Shown: positions 1 to 8,359 of the stretch, in pieces | Layout: each line of letters opens with the position of its first letter | Position numbering within the stretch: the first letter of the stretch is position 1 | Source of the DNA: Hyphomicrobiales bacterium | GTDB taxonomy: Bacteria > Pseudomonadota > Alphaproteobacteria > Rhizobiales > Rhizobiaceae | Reading direction: 5' to 3' | NCBI GenBank assembly: GCA_900473745.1 | Contig: UCMW01000010.1 | Coordinates: 152,548-216,547, forward strand | Length of the DNA: 64,000 bases | The notes under the pieces: generated by a model | What the model saw: only the letters and a program-made list of their open reading frames with translations | What the model was told of the DNA's origin: nothing | The model's database searches: none | Position numbers and translations under genes: made by a program

Positions 1-1094
<1,094 letters not shown>

Positions 1095-1940
1095 TCAGGC
1101 AACGCTGAAGGCGGCGTCCGGCAGGTCGACGGCCGGACTGTCGACATGCGCGGTGCGCGGAAGGTCGCGTTCGAGAACGATGCGATTGCGGCCGGCGGAC
1201 TTGGCGATGTAGAGCGCCCGATCGGCAGCGGCATAGACGGCGGAAAAGTCCCGGATCGGGGTGATGTCGGCCAGACCACCGGAAACCGTGACGCTGATCG
1301 TGTGATGGACCGTTTCGATCTGGCGATTGGCGACGGTTCGCCGGAGTCTTTCCGCGAGCGACACCACATCTGCAAATTCCGCGTCCCGGAACAGGATGGC
1401 AAACTCCTCGCCGCCAATGCGTGCGACAAGATGCGGCGCGTCGGCGACTTCCTTCAGCATTTCAGCGACCGAAACGATCACGTCGTCACCGGCCAGATGC
1501 CCGTAGCGGTCGTTGATCTGCTTGAAGCGGTCGATGTCGATGATCAGCAAATGTCCGCGCTCCACCTGCGAGAGGTCTTCGATGAAGGCGCGGCGATTGA
1601 GCAGGCCCGAGAGCATGTCGGTCCGGCTCATCTGGCGGAATTCGAGCCGCGTGCGGGCGAGATGAATGACCGCGTAGCCCATGTAGAGAGAGCACAGCAT
1701 GGTCAGAGCGAAAGACACGATGAAAGCGATGCCGCAGCCGATGGCGAGATCTCTCGCCAGTGGATTGAGAAGAAGGCCGAGAGCGTGGAGTGCAACCAGG
1801 ATCGCCGCCACCATAATGCAGGCCAGCAGAGATGTGCGAATGGACAACCGTGTCGCAAAACGCATCACGGGGTCCCAATTGTCGAACTCTGTCAGTCCAA
1901 TGTCGCGGATAACCCACGCCTCAATCTGTTTCTTCAACAT
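1095..1940 (-). CDS. Membrane-anchored diguanylate cyclase (GGEEF)
   Basis: Predicted to make cyclic di-GMP from two GTP. From the chosen start the protein has 281 residues: two hydrophobic segments at about 35-60 and 65-95, then a GGDEF domain with the active-site signature GGEEF at 176-180 and upstream substrate-site DIDRFKQIND. The RxxD product-inhibition site expected nine to six residues before the signature is absent (DAPH is there instead), so feedback inhibition is probably weak or lost (inference). I chose ATG 1940 because AGGGG sits at the right distance upstream; an ATG at 2072 in frame would add 44 uncharacteristic residues. No sensor domain other than the membrane segments is visible, so its input is unknown. 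Confidence 0.85.
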   Translation of the reverse strand: MLKKQIEAWVIRDIGLTEFDNWDPVMRFATRLSIRTSLLACIMVAAILVALHALGLLLNPLARDLAIGCGIAFIVSFALTMLCSLYMGYAVIHLARTRLEFRQMSRTDMLSGLLNRRAFIEDLSQVERGHLLIIDIDRFKQINDRYGHLAGDDVIVSVAEMLKEVADAPHLVARIGGEEFAILFRDAEFADVVSLAERLRRTVANRQIETVHHTISVTVSGGLADITPIRDFSAVYAAADRALYIAKSAGRNRIVLERDLPRTAHVDSPAVDLPDAAFSVA

Positions 1941-2190
1941 CAGTACCGCCCCTAGAATATGATCTGAAATCACGGATGCCCGTGTGCCACCACATCGACT
2001 TCGGTGACGTGAATTATTCTGAAATATCTTTGCCCCAGCGACGGTACGTCTGCTTTCCGGCAAGGTGAACAACCTAGCCCCGACAGTAAAGACGTCACGT
2101 ACATCTACACCAGATTAGACCTATCACAAATTAAGTTTAGATGAATCTGTAACTCTGGATTGCATCTTCTGCCGTTCCAATACGGTACGT
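1941..2190. other. Intergenic region upstream of the diguanylate cyclase gene
   Basis: About 250 bases between the start of the minus-strand diguanylate cyclase and the end of the minus-strand TIGR02588 gene. It is more AT-rich than its surroundings around 2105-2160 and probably holds the cyclase promoter. I see no RNA gene or convincing small reading frame in it. Confidence 0.4.
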
Positions 2191-2601
2191 TCACGGATCT
2201 GTGAAGCTTGTGGGTTGCAGGCTCAGGCGATAGCGCGACGGGTCGTTGACGAAGAGCAGGCCGCCCCTGGTCGTCGAGCCTGCAGCGACATAGTCGAAGG
2301 TCACGTCCGTGGTTTCGACCGGTGCCTGGCCGTCGAGCAGGGCGCCATTGATCTTGACCGCGGCAGCCGTGGAATCCGACGCGTTTTGGACCTGGATCAT
2401 GACCCTCCAGCCAGTCGCGACGGGCTCGATGTCGAGCACCTGCACCGACAATTCCGGCGGGCGATCGTCCGTGTTCATGGCTTCCCACAGGATCCAGCTG
2501 GTGATGGAGATCACGATCAGGGTTGCGACGAGACCGGTCAGCCATTCGACCCAATGGGGGCTGATCTGCTCTGCGTTCTTGCTCAGACTTAAACGGGTCA
2601 C
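2191..2601 (-). CDS. TIGR02588 family protein, single-pass membrane
   Basis: A 136-residue protein with a short cytoplasmic N-terminus, one hydrophobic segment at about residues 20-42 (WLTGLVATLIVISITSWILW) and a soluble C-terminal part predicted to be beta-rich and extracytoplasmic. It resembles the uncharacterised family TIGR02588, found together with TIGR02587 in rhizobia. It lies ten bases downstream of the TIGR02587 gene on the same strand, so the two are almost surely co-transcribed and may form a complex. The C-terminal part looks like an Ig-like or FixH-like fold, but this is only an impression. No function can be assigned. Confidence 0.75.
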   Translation of the reverse strand: MTRLSLSKNAEQISPHWVEWLTGLVATLIVISITSWILWEAMNTDDRPPELSVQVLDIEPVATGWRVMIQVQNASDSTAAAVKINGALLDGQAPVETTDVTFDYVAAGSTTRGGLLFVNDPSRYRLSLQPTSFTDP

Positions 2602-2611
2602 GATTTTTTCC

Positions 2612-3481
2612 TCACAGGATAAGACGCGCCGCGGCTGCGCCGATGGCTGCCGGGAAAGACAGGACGACGACCGTCAGGATCGCTTGTGCTGTGCCGAGGT
2701 CGTCCAATCGACCGAAGGTCCACAGGGCATAGAGGCTGACGGCGAGCGCGACCACATAGCCGGGAAGGGTGAAGCGAATGAAGGCGTGCCATCCCGGCGT
2801 TCCCTCGGCGAGACTGTGACCACCGCGAAAGGCGAGCGCATAGACGAAACCGTGCATGAGAAAGATCGACAGGGTCAGGAGCCCCAGGGCATGCCAGGCG
2901 GTCATCTTGTGGGCCAGCAGAATCATCTCTTCGGTCGGAGCGAGATTGAGGGAGAGGAAGAGTGCACCGACCGCCATCATGAAGAGCTCCGTGGCGTAGC
3001 TCGTCTTCGGCGCCTCGCGGGGGTCGTCTTCGTCTTCCTCGGTGTCGTCATCGTCGCGCATGCTGAGCTGGCTGCGGCCGAGGAGGGCGCCGATGCTGGC
3101 GGGCACCGCCTGGACCGCAACCATGCCTACCCATTCGCGGGGTGCCATGTCGACCGTGATGACGCCGAGCAGGACAAGGATGAGCGCACTCGCCAGAACG
3201 CCCATGCCATAGGCGACGATCGCGTCTCGGGCAGATTCGCGCCAGGTGGCGGTGTGCTCGAAGCCTATGCGGTGGGAGAGGCCGACGAGAAGAGGAAGAT
3301 TGAGAACGAGCAGCATAAGCAGACGCTCACGCTCCATGTAGAAGCCGAGGAACCACATTTCCATGGTCATCAGCATGGGGATGGAAAAGAGCAGGGCGCC
3401 TGCCACACCCCTTGCAATTCCGACGAGGAAACGGTTCACGCGTTCCCGTTCGGGCCGTTCCAGATGATCGACTGCTGCCAT
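2612..3481 (-). CDS. TIGR02587 family integral membrane protein
   Basis: A polytopic membrane protein of 289 residues with about seven or eight hydrophobic segments and one acidic cytoplasmic loop (MRDDDDTEEDEDD, near the middle). It resembles the uncharacterised family TIGR02587. I chose ATG 3481 because GGTGGA lies six bases upstream; a GTG at 3535 would give 18 extra residues that overlap a poorer context. It precedes the TIGR02588 gene, and both probably form a two-gene operon. No catalytic motif is evident; a transporter or membrane-integrity role is conceivable but unproved. Confidence 0.78.
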   Translation of the reverse strand: MAAVDHLERPERERVNRFLVGIARGVAGALLFSIPMLMTMEMWFLGFYMERERLLMLLVLNLPLLVGLSHRIGFEHTATWRESARDAIVAYGMGVLASALILVLLGVITVDMAPREWVGMVAVQAVPASIGALLGRSQLSMRDDDDTEEDEDDPREAPKTSYATELFMMAVGALFLSLNLAPTEEMILLAHKMTAWHALGLLTLSIFLMHGFVYALAFRGGHSLAEGTPGWHAFIRFTLPGYVVALAVSLYALWTFGRLDDLGTAQAILTVVVLSFPAAIGAAAARLIL

Positions 3482-3549
3482 TGTTCCACCGTCCCTTGCC
3501 GCGCAGGAATGCGCGAGTGACAATGGTTGTTCCACCTCGTGGAAACGAA

Positions 3550-3573
3550 GACGCCAGCCCGAAGGCTGGCGTC
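3550..3573 (-). terminator. Intrinsic terminator of the DEAD-box helicase gene
   Basis: Perfect 10-bp stem (GACGCCAGCC with GGCTGGCGTC) closed by a four-base loop that reads TTCG on the minus strand, the very stable UUCG tetraloop. On the minus strand it is followed by a T-rich stretch (TTCGTTTCC). It lies just after the helicase stop and just before the TIGR02587 gene, separating the two transcription units. Confidence 0.75.
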
Positions 3574-3621
3574 AATCGTTCGTCTAGATATTGGTGAAGG
3601 CGATTGCCCGTCGCCGAAAGT

Positions 3622-5712
3622 TCAGACCTTCGGCTTGTAAGGCTTCTTCTTTGCACCGCCGGCGGCGCCCCGGTCTTCGAACTTGCCCTTCGGCTTGCCT
3701 GCATAGGCTGGCTTGTCGCCCTTGGGCTTGCCAGCCCAATCAGGCTTGGCAGACTTGTCCCAGGCATTGGACGCGCCTTTCGGCTTCTTGAAGGCGGGCT
3801 TGGCCGGAGCGTCGCCCCAGACTTCGGCATCGGTCGCGGCCATCGCGTCACGTGGCGCGCGAGGGGCTGCATCGTCCTTGCGGGGATAAGGCTTCTTGTC
3901 GCCGAATGGCTTCTTCTCGCCATAGGGAGCCTTGTCGCCGAAAGGCTTGCGTTCACCGGAAGACTTCCGGTCGTCCGACTTGCGGTCGCCATAGGCCTTT
4001 TTCTCAGAATAAGGCTTGCGGTCGCCTTCCTCGCGCGGCGGGCGAGCGGCTCGCTCCTTCGGAGCAGCGTTGAAATCTGGCATGCCGGGAAGCTGCGACA
4101 GTGTGATGCCGCGTTCCATTGTCTTGTTGGGGCCTAGCGCGCCGAGGAAGGTATCCAGCGCGCTTGCGGCGATCTCGACGAAGGTTTCCTCGGGCTGCAT
4201 CTTGATGGCGCCGATTTCGTTCTTGGTGATGTTGCCATTGCGGCAGAGCATCGGGATCAGCCAGCGGGGCTCTGCATTCTGGCGGCGGCCGACAGAGACG
4301 GAGAACCAGACACTCGCGCCGAAATCCCCGCGCGGCTTGGTCGCGGAATTGGCCGGGTTGGCGTAGTCAGGCTCCTTGCGGGCTTTGCCGGCTTCGAGGC
4401 TGACGGGGATCAGGTCTTCCGGTGCCGAGCGATGGCCGCGCTGCAGGCGCAGGAAGGCGGCAGCGATCTGTTCCGCGCCATGTGTCGCGATCAATGCCTC
4501 GATCATCGGCACTTCGTCTTCGCCGATCGCCTGGGTCAACGACGGATCGGCCATCAGGCGTTCGTCGTCACGGGCCTGAACTTCGTCTGCAGACGGCGGC
4601 AGCGCCCAGGTCGGGCGCACATTGGCGCCGCCGAGCAGGCGTTCTGCCTTGCGGCGGGCGCTGTTCGGCACGATGAGAGCAGACACACCCTTGTTGCCGG
4701 CGCGGCCGGTACGGCCGGAACGGTGCAGCAGGGTGTCGGAATTGGTCGGCAGGTCGGCATGTATGACGAGCTCAAGGCCCGGTAGGTCGATGCCGCGGGC
4801 GGCAACGTCTGTCGCGACGCAAACGCGCGCACGACCGTCGCGCATGGCCTGCAGCGCATGGGTGCGTTCGTTCTGTGAGAGTTCGCCCGACAGCGCGACA
4901 ACGGAGAAGCCGCGATTGTGCAGGCGGGCCGTCAGGTGGTTCACGGCGGCGCGGGTCGAGCAGAAGACGATGGCGTTCTTCGCCTCGTAATAGCGCAACA
5001 CGTTGATGATAGCGTTCTCGCGGTCGGGATTGGCAACGGCGAGTGCCCGGTATTCGATATCGACGTGCTGCTTCTGCTCGGAGACCGTCTCTATGCGGCG
5101 GGCGTCGCGTTGGTAGCTCTTGGCCAGGTCGGAGATCGAGCGCGGCACGGTTGCTGAGAACATCAGGGTCCGGCGCTCGTCGGGGGATTGCTGCAGGATG
5201 AATTCGAGATCTTCGCGGAAGCCGAGATCGAGCATTTCGTCGGCTTCGTCGAGCACGACGACCCGCATCTGCGACAGGTCGAGGGCGCGGCGCGTGATGT
5301 GGTCGCGCAGGCGCCCCGGTGTGCCGACGATGATGTGGGCGCCGCGTTCCAGCGCACGGCGTTCGTTGCGGATGTCCATGCCGCCGACGCAGGAGCCGAT
5401 GATGGCGCCGGTCTCGGCATAGAGCCATTCGAGTTCGCGCATGACCTGCATTGCAAGTTCGCGCGTCGGTGCGATGGCGAGTGCCAGCGGTGCGCCGGCG
5501 CGATCGAAGCGGCCACCTTCCGGCAGCAGGGTCGGCGCCATGGCGAGACCAAATGCGACGGTCTTGCCGGAACCGGTCTGGGCTGAGACGAGCGCATCGC
5601 GACCTTGAAGGTCGGGGTCGATCATCGCCTGCTGCACGGGGGTAAGGGTCTCGTACCCGCGCTTGCGCAAGGCCTCAGCGATCGCCGGGACGATGGCGTC
5701 AAAATCAGTCAT
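3622..5712 (-). CDS. DEAD-box ATP-dependent RNA helicase with DbpA-type domain and basic tail
   Basis: RNA helicase that remodels structured RNA, typically in ribosome assembly, cold response or mRNA decay. All core motifs are visible: AQTGSGKT (I), PTRELA (Ia), TPGR (Ib), DEAD (II), SAT (III), ATDVAARGID (V) and HRSGRTGRAG (VI). After the two RecA-like domains (to about residue 375) comes a DbpA-like RNA-binding domain around 460-540, which in E. coli DbpA recognises 23S rRNA hairpin 92. The last 150 residues are a low-complexity basic tail of KKPFGDK/KPYGEKK-like units. At 696 residues it is longer than E. coli DbpA and close to CsdA/DeaD. Substrate choice between the DeaD and DbpA types cannot be settled here. 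Confidence 0.93.
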   Translation of the reverse strand: MTDFDAIVPAIAEALRKRGYETLTPVQQAMIDPDLQGRDALVSAQTGSGKTVAFGLAMAPTLLPEGGRFDRAGAPLALAIAPTRELAMQVMRELEWLYAETGAIIGSCVGGMDIRNERRALERGAHIIVGTPGRLRDHITRRALDLSQMRVVVLDEADEMLDLGFREDLEFILQQSPDERRTLMFSATVPRSISDLAKSYQRDARRIETVSEQKQHVDIEYRALAVANPDRENAIINVLRYYEAKNAIVFCSTRAAVNHLTARLHNRGFSVVALSGELSQNERTHALQAMRDGRARVCVATDVAARGIDLPGLELVIHADLPTNSDTLLHRSGRTGRAGNKGVSALIVPNSARRKAERLLGGANVRPTWALPPSADEVQARDDERLMADPSLTQAIGEDEVPMIEALIATHGAEQIAAAFLRLQRGHRSAPEDLIPVSLEAGKARKEPDYANPANSATKPRGDFGASVWFSVSVGRRQNAEPRWLIPMLCRNGNITKNEIGAIKMQPEETFVEIAASALDTFLGALGPNKTMERGITLSQLPGMPDFNAAPKERAARPPREEGDRKPYSEKKAYGDRKSDDRKSSGERKPFGDKAPYGEKKPFGDKKPYPRKDDAAPRAPRDAMAATDAEVWGDAPAKPAFKKPKGASNAWDKSAKPDWAGKPKGDKPAYAGKPKGKFEDRGAAGGAKKKPYKPKV

Positions 5713-5897
5713 GAATTGGTCTTTCGAATGTGATGGATGGTGCGGGCGAAAGCACCGCGCCCGCCGATTGCGGGTATGTTTGCGCTGTTCCTACTCGCAA
5801 GGACCCGGAAAGTCGAGGGGGAGGAGGCGAAAAGCCGTCGGATGGTGAAAGGGGGATGACGTGGTGCCTTGCCCGAATCCCTCCTGCGCCCTATGGC

Positions 5898-6545
5898 ATG
5901 TTCATGTCTATCTCCGATTTCTCCGGCAGAACCATTGCCATCGACTTCGAGACCGCAACGGAAGCGCGCGCGAGTGCCTGTTCGATCGGGCTTGCCTTCA
6001 TCGAGAGTGGACGCGTGGTGCGGATCGAAGAGCGCCTCATCCGGCCGCCGCAAAACCGCTATTCGCCCTTCAACATCGCCATTCACGGGATCCGGCCCGA
6101 GCATACTGCTCATGCTCCCGATTTTGCCGAGGTCATGGCGGAGTTCGTGGCTGACTTCGAGGGCGCACGGATGATCGCGCACAATGCGTCCTTCGATTTT
6201 TCCGTGCTGAGGGCCTGTCTCGACCTCTGCGGGTTGGAATATCCGGATGTTTCTTATCTCTGCAGCGTGAAGCTCGCGCAGCGCCACTGGCCGGACCTCG
6301 GATCGCACCGGCTGAACGTGCTTGCGGCCCATCTCGGTCTCACTTTCCTGCATCACAATGCAGCGGAGGACGCTCGCATCTGCGCAGAGGCTTGTATCGC
6401 CATGGCTGTGGAGGCCGAGGTGGAAGACCTTTTCGAACTCGCGGTGAAGCACGGGCTCAATCCGGGTCGGCTGCATAGGCAGGGATATGACGCCTGCTCC
6501 TTCGCCCGCAAGCCGAAGAGCAAGGCGGCCGCCTTGCAAGCCTGA
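5898..6545 (+). CDS. DEDDh-type 3'-5' exonuclease
   Basis: Predicted 3'-5' exonuclease of the DnaQ/RNase T superfamily. The acidic metal-binding residues are present in the ExoI, ExoII and ExoIII motifs: DFETA near the N-terminus, HNASFDFSVL in the middle and HNAAEDA with its conserved His and Asp near residue 155. After the exonuclease domain there is a short C-terminal region ending in a basic stretch (RKPKSK). The protein is about 215 residues. The start is uncertain: ATG 5898 or 5904 best fit the domain start but lack a clear ribosome-binding site, whereas ATG 5856 follows a purine-rich run. It is divergent from the helicase gene. A stand-alone domain like this may act in repair or as a proofreading subunit. 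Confidence 0.85.
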   Translation: MFMSISDFSGRTIAIDFETATEARASACSIGLAFIESGRVVRIEERLIRPPQNRYSPFNIAIHGIRPEHTAHAPDFAEVMAEFVADFEGARMIAHNASFDFSVLRACLDLCGLEYPDVSYLCSVKLAQRHWPDLGSHRLNVLAAHLGLTFLHHNAAEDARICAEACIAMAVEAEVEDLFELAVKHGLNPGRLHRQGYDACSFARKPKSKAAALQA

Positions 6546-6588
6546 GGTGACATCCTATCTTCAGGGATATCACAAAGGAGTGAAGTCG

Positions 6589-7077
6589 ATGTCGATCCGT
6601 CAAGCCGCCGCCGCCGCTGCCATTTTTGCTGCCACGGCGGCTCCTGCCTCGTCCGAAGTCGTCGGAAAAGTCGGCGTCGACTGGGTCGGCAACGACATCG
6701 TCGTCGAAGCGGTGATGGACCCCGATGTGAAGGGAGTGACATGCCACGTCACCTATTTCGACCGATCTCTCATCGACCGCCTGTCGAAGGGCAACTGGTT
6801 CGAGGATCCTTCCAACAATTCGATTGCCTGCCGTCAGACCGGGCCAATCGAGATCGGCGACATCGACCTGTCGCAAGAGGGTGAGGAAGTTTTCCGGGAG
6901 GGGCTTTCGATCATCTGGAAGTCCCTCGTCGTCAACCGCATCTACGACAAGGAAAACGACACGCTGATCTATTTGGCGCATTCGCGCCAGGTGGTGGAGG
7001 GGTCGGCAAAAATGGCGATTTCGACCGTGCCACTGTTCAATCAGAACGTCGTCTGGACCTCGGGAAAACCCCAATGA
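6589..7077 (+). CDS. creA: CreA family periplasmic protein
   Basis: A 162-residue protein of the CreA family, whose function is unresolved despite the name catabolite regulation protein A. Family hallmarks are visible: KVGVDWVGNDIVVEA, GVTCHVTYFDR, GNWFEDPSNNSIACRQTGP, with two conserved cysteines likely to form a disulfide. A short signal peptide (about residues 1-22, alanine-rich, ending APASSE) points to export to the periplasm. ATG 6589 is chosen because AAAGGAG lies eight bases upstream; the open frame begins further upstream, overlapping the exonuclease gene. Confidence 0.92.
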   Translation: MSIRQAAAAAAIFAATAAPASSEVVGKVGVDWVGNDIVVEAVMDPDVKGVTCHVTYFDRSLIDRLSKGNWFEDPSNNSIACRQTGPIEIGDIDLSQEGEEVFREGLSIIWKSLVVNRIYDKENDTLIYLAHSRQVVEGSAKMAISTVPLFNQNVVWTSGKPQ

Positions 7078-7232
7078 TCGACCATATCAGGTGGTATCGG
7101 GACTTCGCCGTATCGATGTGATGGAGGTCACTTTCACGGGTCCTATTCCGCATCCATGGATACAGGGTCGGTGTCGCGTCCCCCCAATTTCGCAGCCGGC
7201 GGGAGAGTAGCCTGTTCAACTCTCCATCAAAA

Positions 7233-7266
7233 AGACGCCCTGGAGCCCATCGGATCCAGGGCGTCT
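7233..7266 (-). terminator. Intrinsic terminator for the small secreted protein gene
   Basis: Perfect 12-bp stem (AGACGCCCTGGA with TCCAGGGCGTCT) with a ten-base loop, followed on the minus strand by TTTTTGATGG. It sits 20 bases past the stop of the gene ending at 7288, in the convergent space after creA. Confidence 0.85.
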
Positions 7267-7287
7267 GTGGTTCAAATCAACGATCGA

Positions 7288-7653
7288 TTACTTGACGTAG
7301 ACGATCTTGCCGCCGTTGGCTGCTTCTTCAACGTGGAATACGTTGGCAGCCTGGACGCTTTCGGCCTGCATGGCCTGGGCGATCGCCGGATCGGCGCTGA
7401 TCATCGACTGAGCAGCCGCCATCGATTCCGAGCTGTTGGCCAGCTGCTCGAGGCGGGTGTGCTCAGAGCGGTTCTGGTCGTTGTCGAGGCTGTCGAGGCG
7501 GACAATGCTCACGCCTTCGGTCGACATGGCCGTCGAGTTCGTGGTGGTCGTGGTGTCGACCATCGGGTCGGCGGCGGTCTGTGCGAGAGCTACGCCCGAA
7601 ACGGAGGCGATGGACATGGCACCGGCGAGCGCGAGCTTTACTGCAGAATTCAT
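7288..7653 (-). CDS. Small secreted protein of unknown function
   Basis: A 121-residue protein with a clear Sec signal peptide (MNSAVKLALAGAMSIASVSG, cleavage expected after ALA near residue 24). The mature part starts with a Thr-rich stretch (VDTTTTTNST) and is then helical, rich in Ala, Gln, Ser and Met, ending in GGKIVYVK. GGAGAAAGACC precedes the ATG. I do not recognise the family; it looks like a rhizobial conserved hypothetical periplasmic protein. It has its own strong terminator, consistent with a monocistronic and possibly abundant transcript. Confidence 0.7.
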   Translation of the reverse strand: MNSAVKLALAGAMSIASVSGVALAQTAADPMVDTTTTTNSTAMSTEGVSIVRLDSLDNDQNRSEHTRLEQLANSSESMAAAQSMISADPAIAQAMQAESVQAANVFHVEEAANGGKIVYVK

Positions 7654-7845
7654 GGTCTTTCTCCTTGGTTTCTCTTCAGAATTTCTTGCTTCGTTAGAAG
7701 CTGACAGGAAAACGCAAGACCGTGATCAGGGTTCCGGTTGAACCAAAAAATATTTATAAATTATAATCAATATTCGCCATAACATCATACAAACGTAAAG
7801 AACGCCATCGGTGGAGCCGATCGCGTTCGGTGTAAAACTGACGGA

Positions 7846-7873
7846 AAAATGCCCCCCGGATACGGGGCATTTT
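7846..7873 (-). terminator. Intrinsic terminator of the MCP-CheW operon
   Basis: Stem AAAATGCCCC with GGGGCATTTT around an eight-base loop. On the minus strand it ends in TTTTTCCGT. It lies 19 bases beyond the cheW stop codon. The AT-rich segment to its left (about 7743-7795) holds no gene that I can support. Confidence 0.8.
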
Positions 7874-7892
7874 CCTGGGAAGGGTGATGGGC

Positions 7893-8357
7893 TTAGGCGG
7901 CTTGCGCCAGTTCGTCGGCGATGACCGTGTCGAGGTTGAGGAAGCAGACCATCGATTTTTCGAGTGCGACGATGCCGCGGCAGAAGGCGCGCTGGGCTTC
8001 CGGAATGATTTCCGGTGCGGGCTGCAGGTCTTCACTCTTGATCGTCATCATGTCGGACACCTGCTCGACCAGAAGGCCGACCAGCTTGCCGGCGATGTCG
8101 GTGACGATGATCGCGGCGCGCTCCGACGGTTCGGTCATCTTCATGCCGAGGCGGCATGCCATGTCGATGACCGGGATGACGGCGCCGCGCAGGTTGATCA
8201 GACCGAGAACGTAAGGCGGGGTGTGCGGCATTGGCGTCACCGGTGCCCAGCCGCGGATTTCGCGGATGGCCATGATGTCGATGCAGAATTCCTGGTCGCC
8301 GAGATGGAACGATACGATTTCCAGATACGCACCCGACTGTTTGATGGCATTGCTCAT
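7893..8357 (-). CDS. cheW: Chemotaxis coupling protein CheW
   Basis: A 154-residue CheW-domain scaffold that links chemoreceptors to the CheA kinase. Family signatures include the FHLGDQEFCIDIMAIREI start of the first subdomain and the conserved VLGLINLRGAVIPVIDM segment. The gene starts two bases after the stop of the MCP gene, so translation is probably coupled. The locus has no cheA, cheY or cheR, so this CheW must work with a kinase encoded elsewhere. Confidence 0.95.
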   Translation of the reverse strand: MSNAIKQSGAYLEIVSFHLGDQEFCIDIMAIREIRGWAPVTPMPHTPPYVLGLINLRGAVIPVIDMACRLGMKMTEPSERAAIIVTDIAGKLVGLLVEQVSDMMTIKSEDLQPAPEIIPEAQRAFCRGIVALEKSMVCFLNLDTVIADELAQAA

Positions 8358-8359
8358 GG

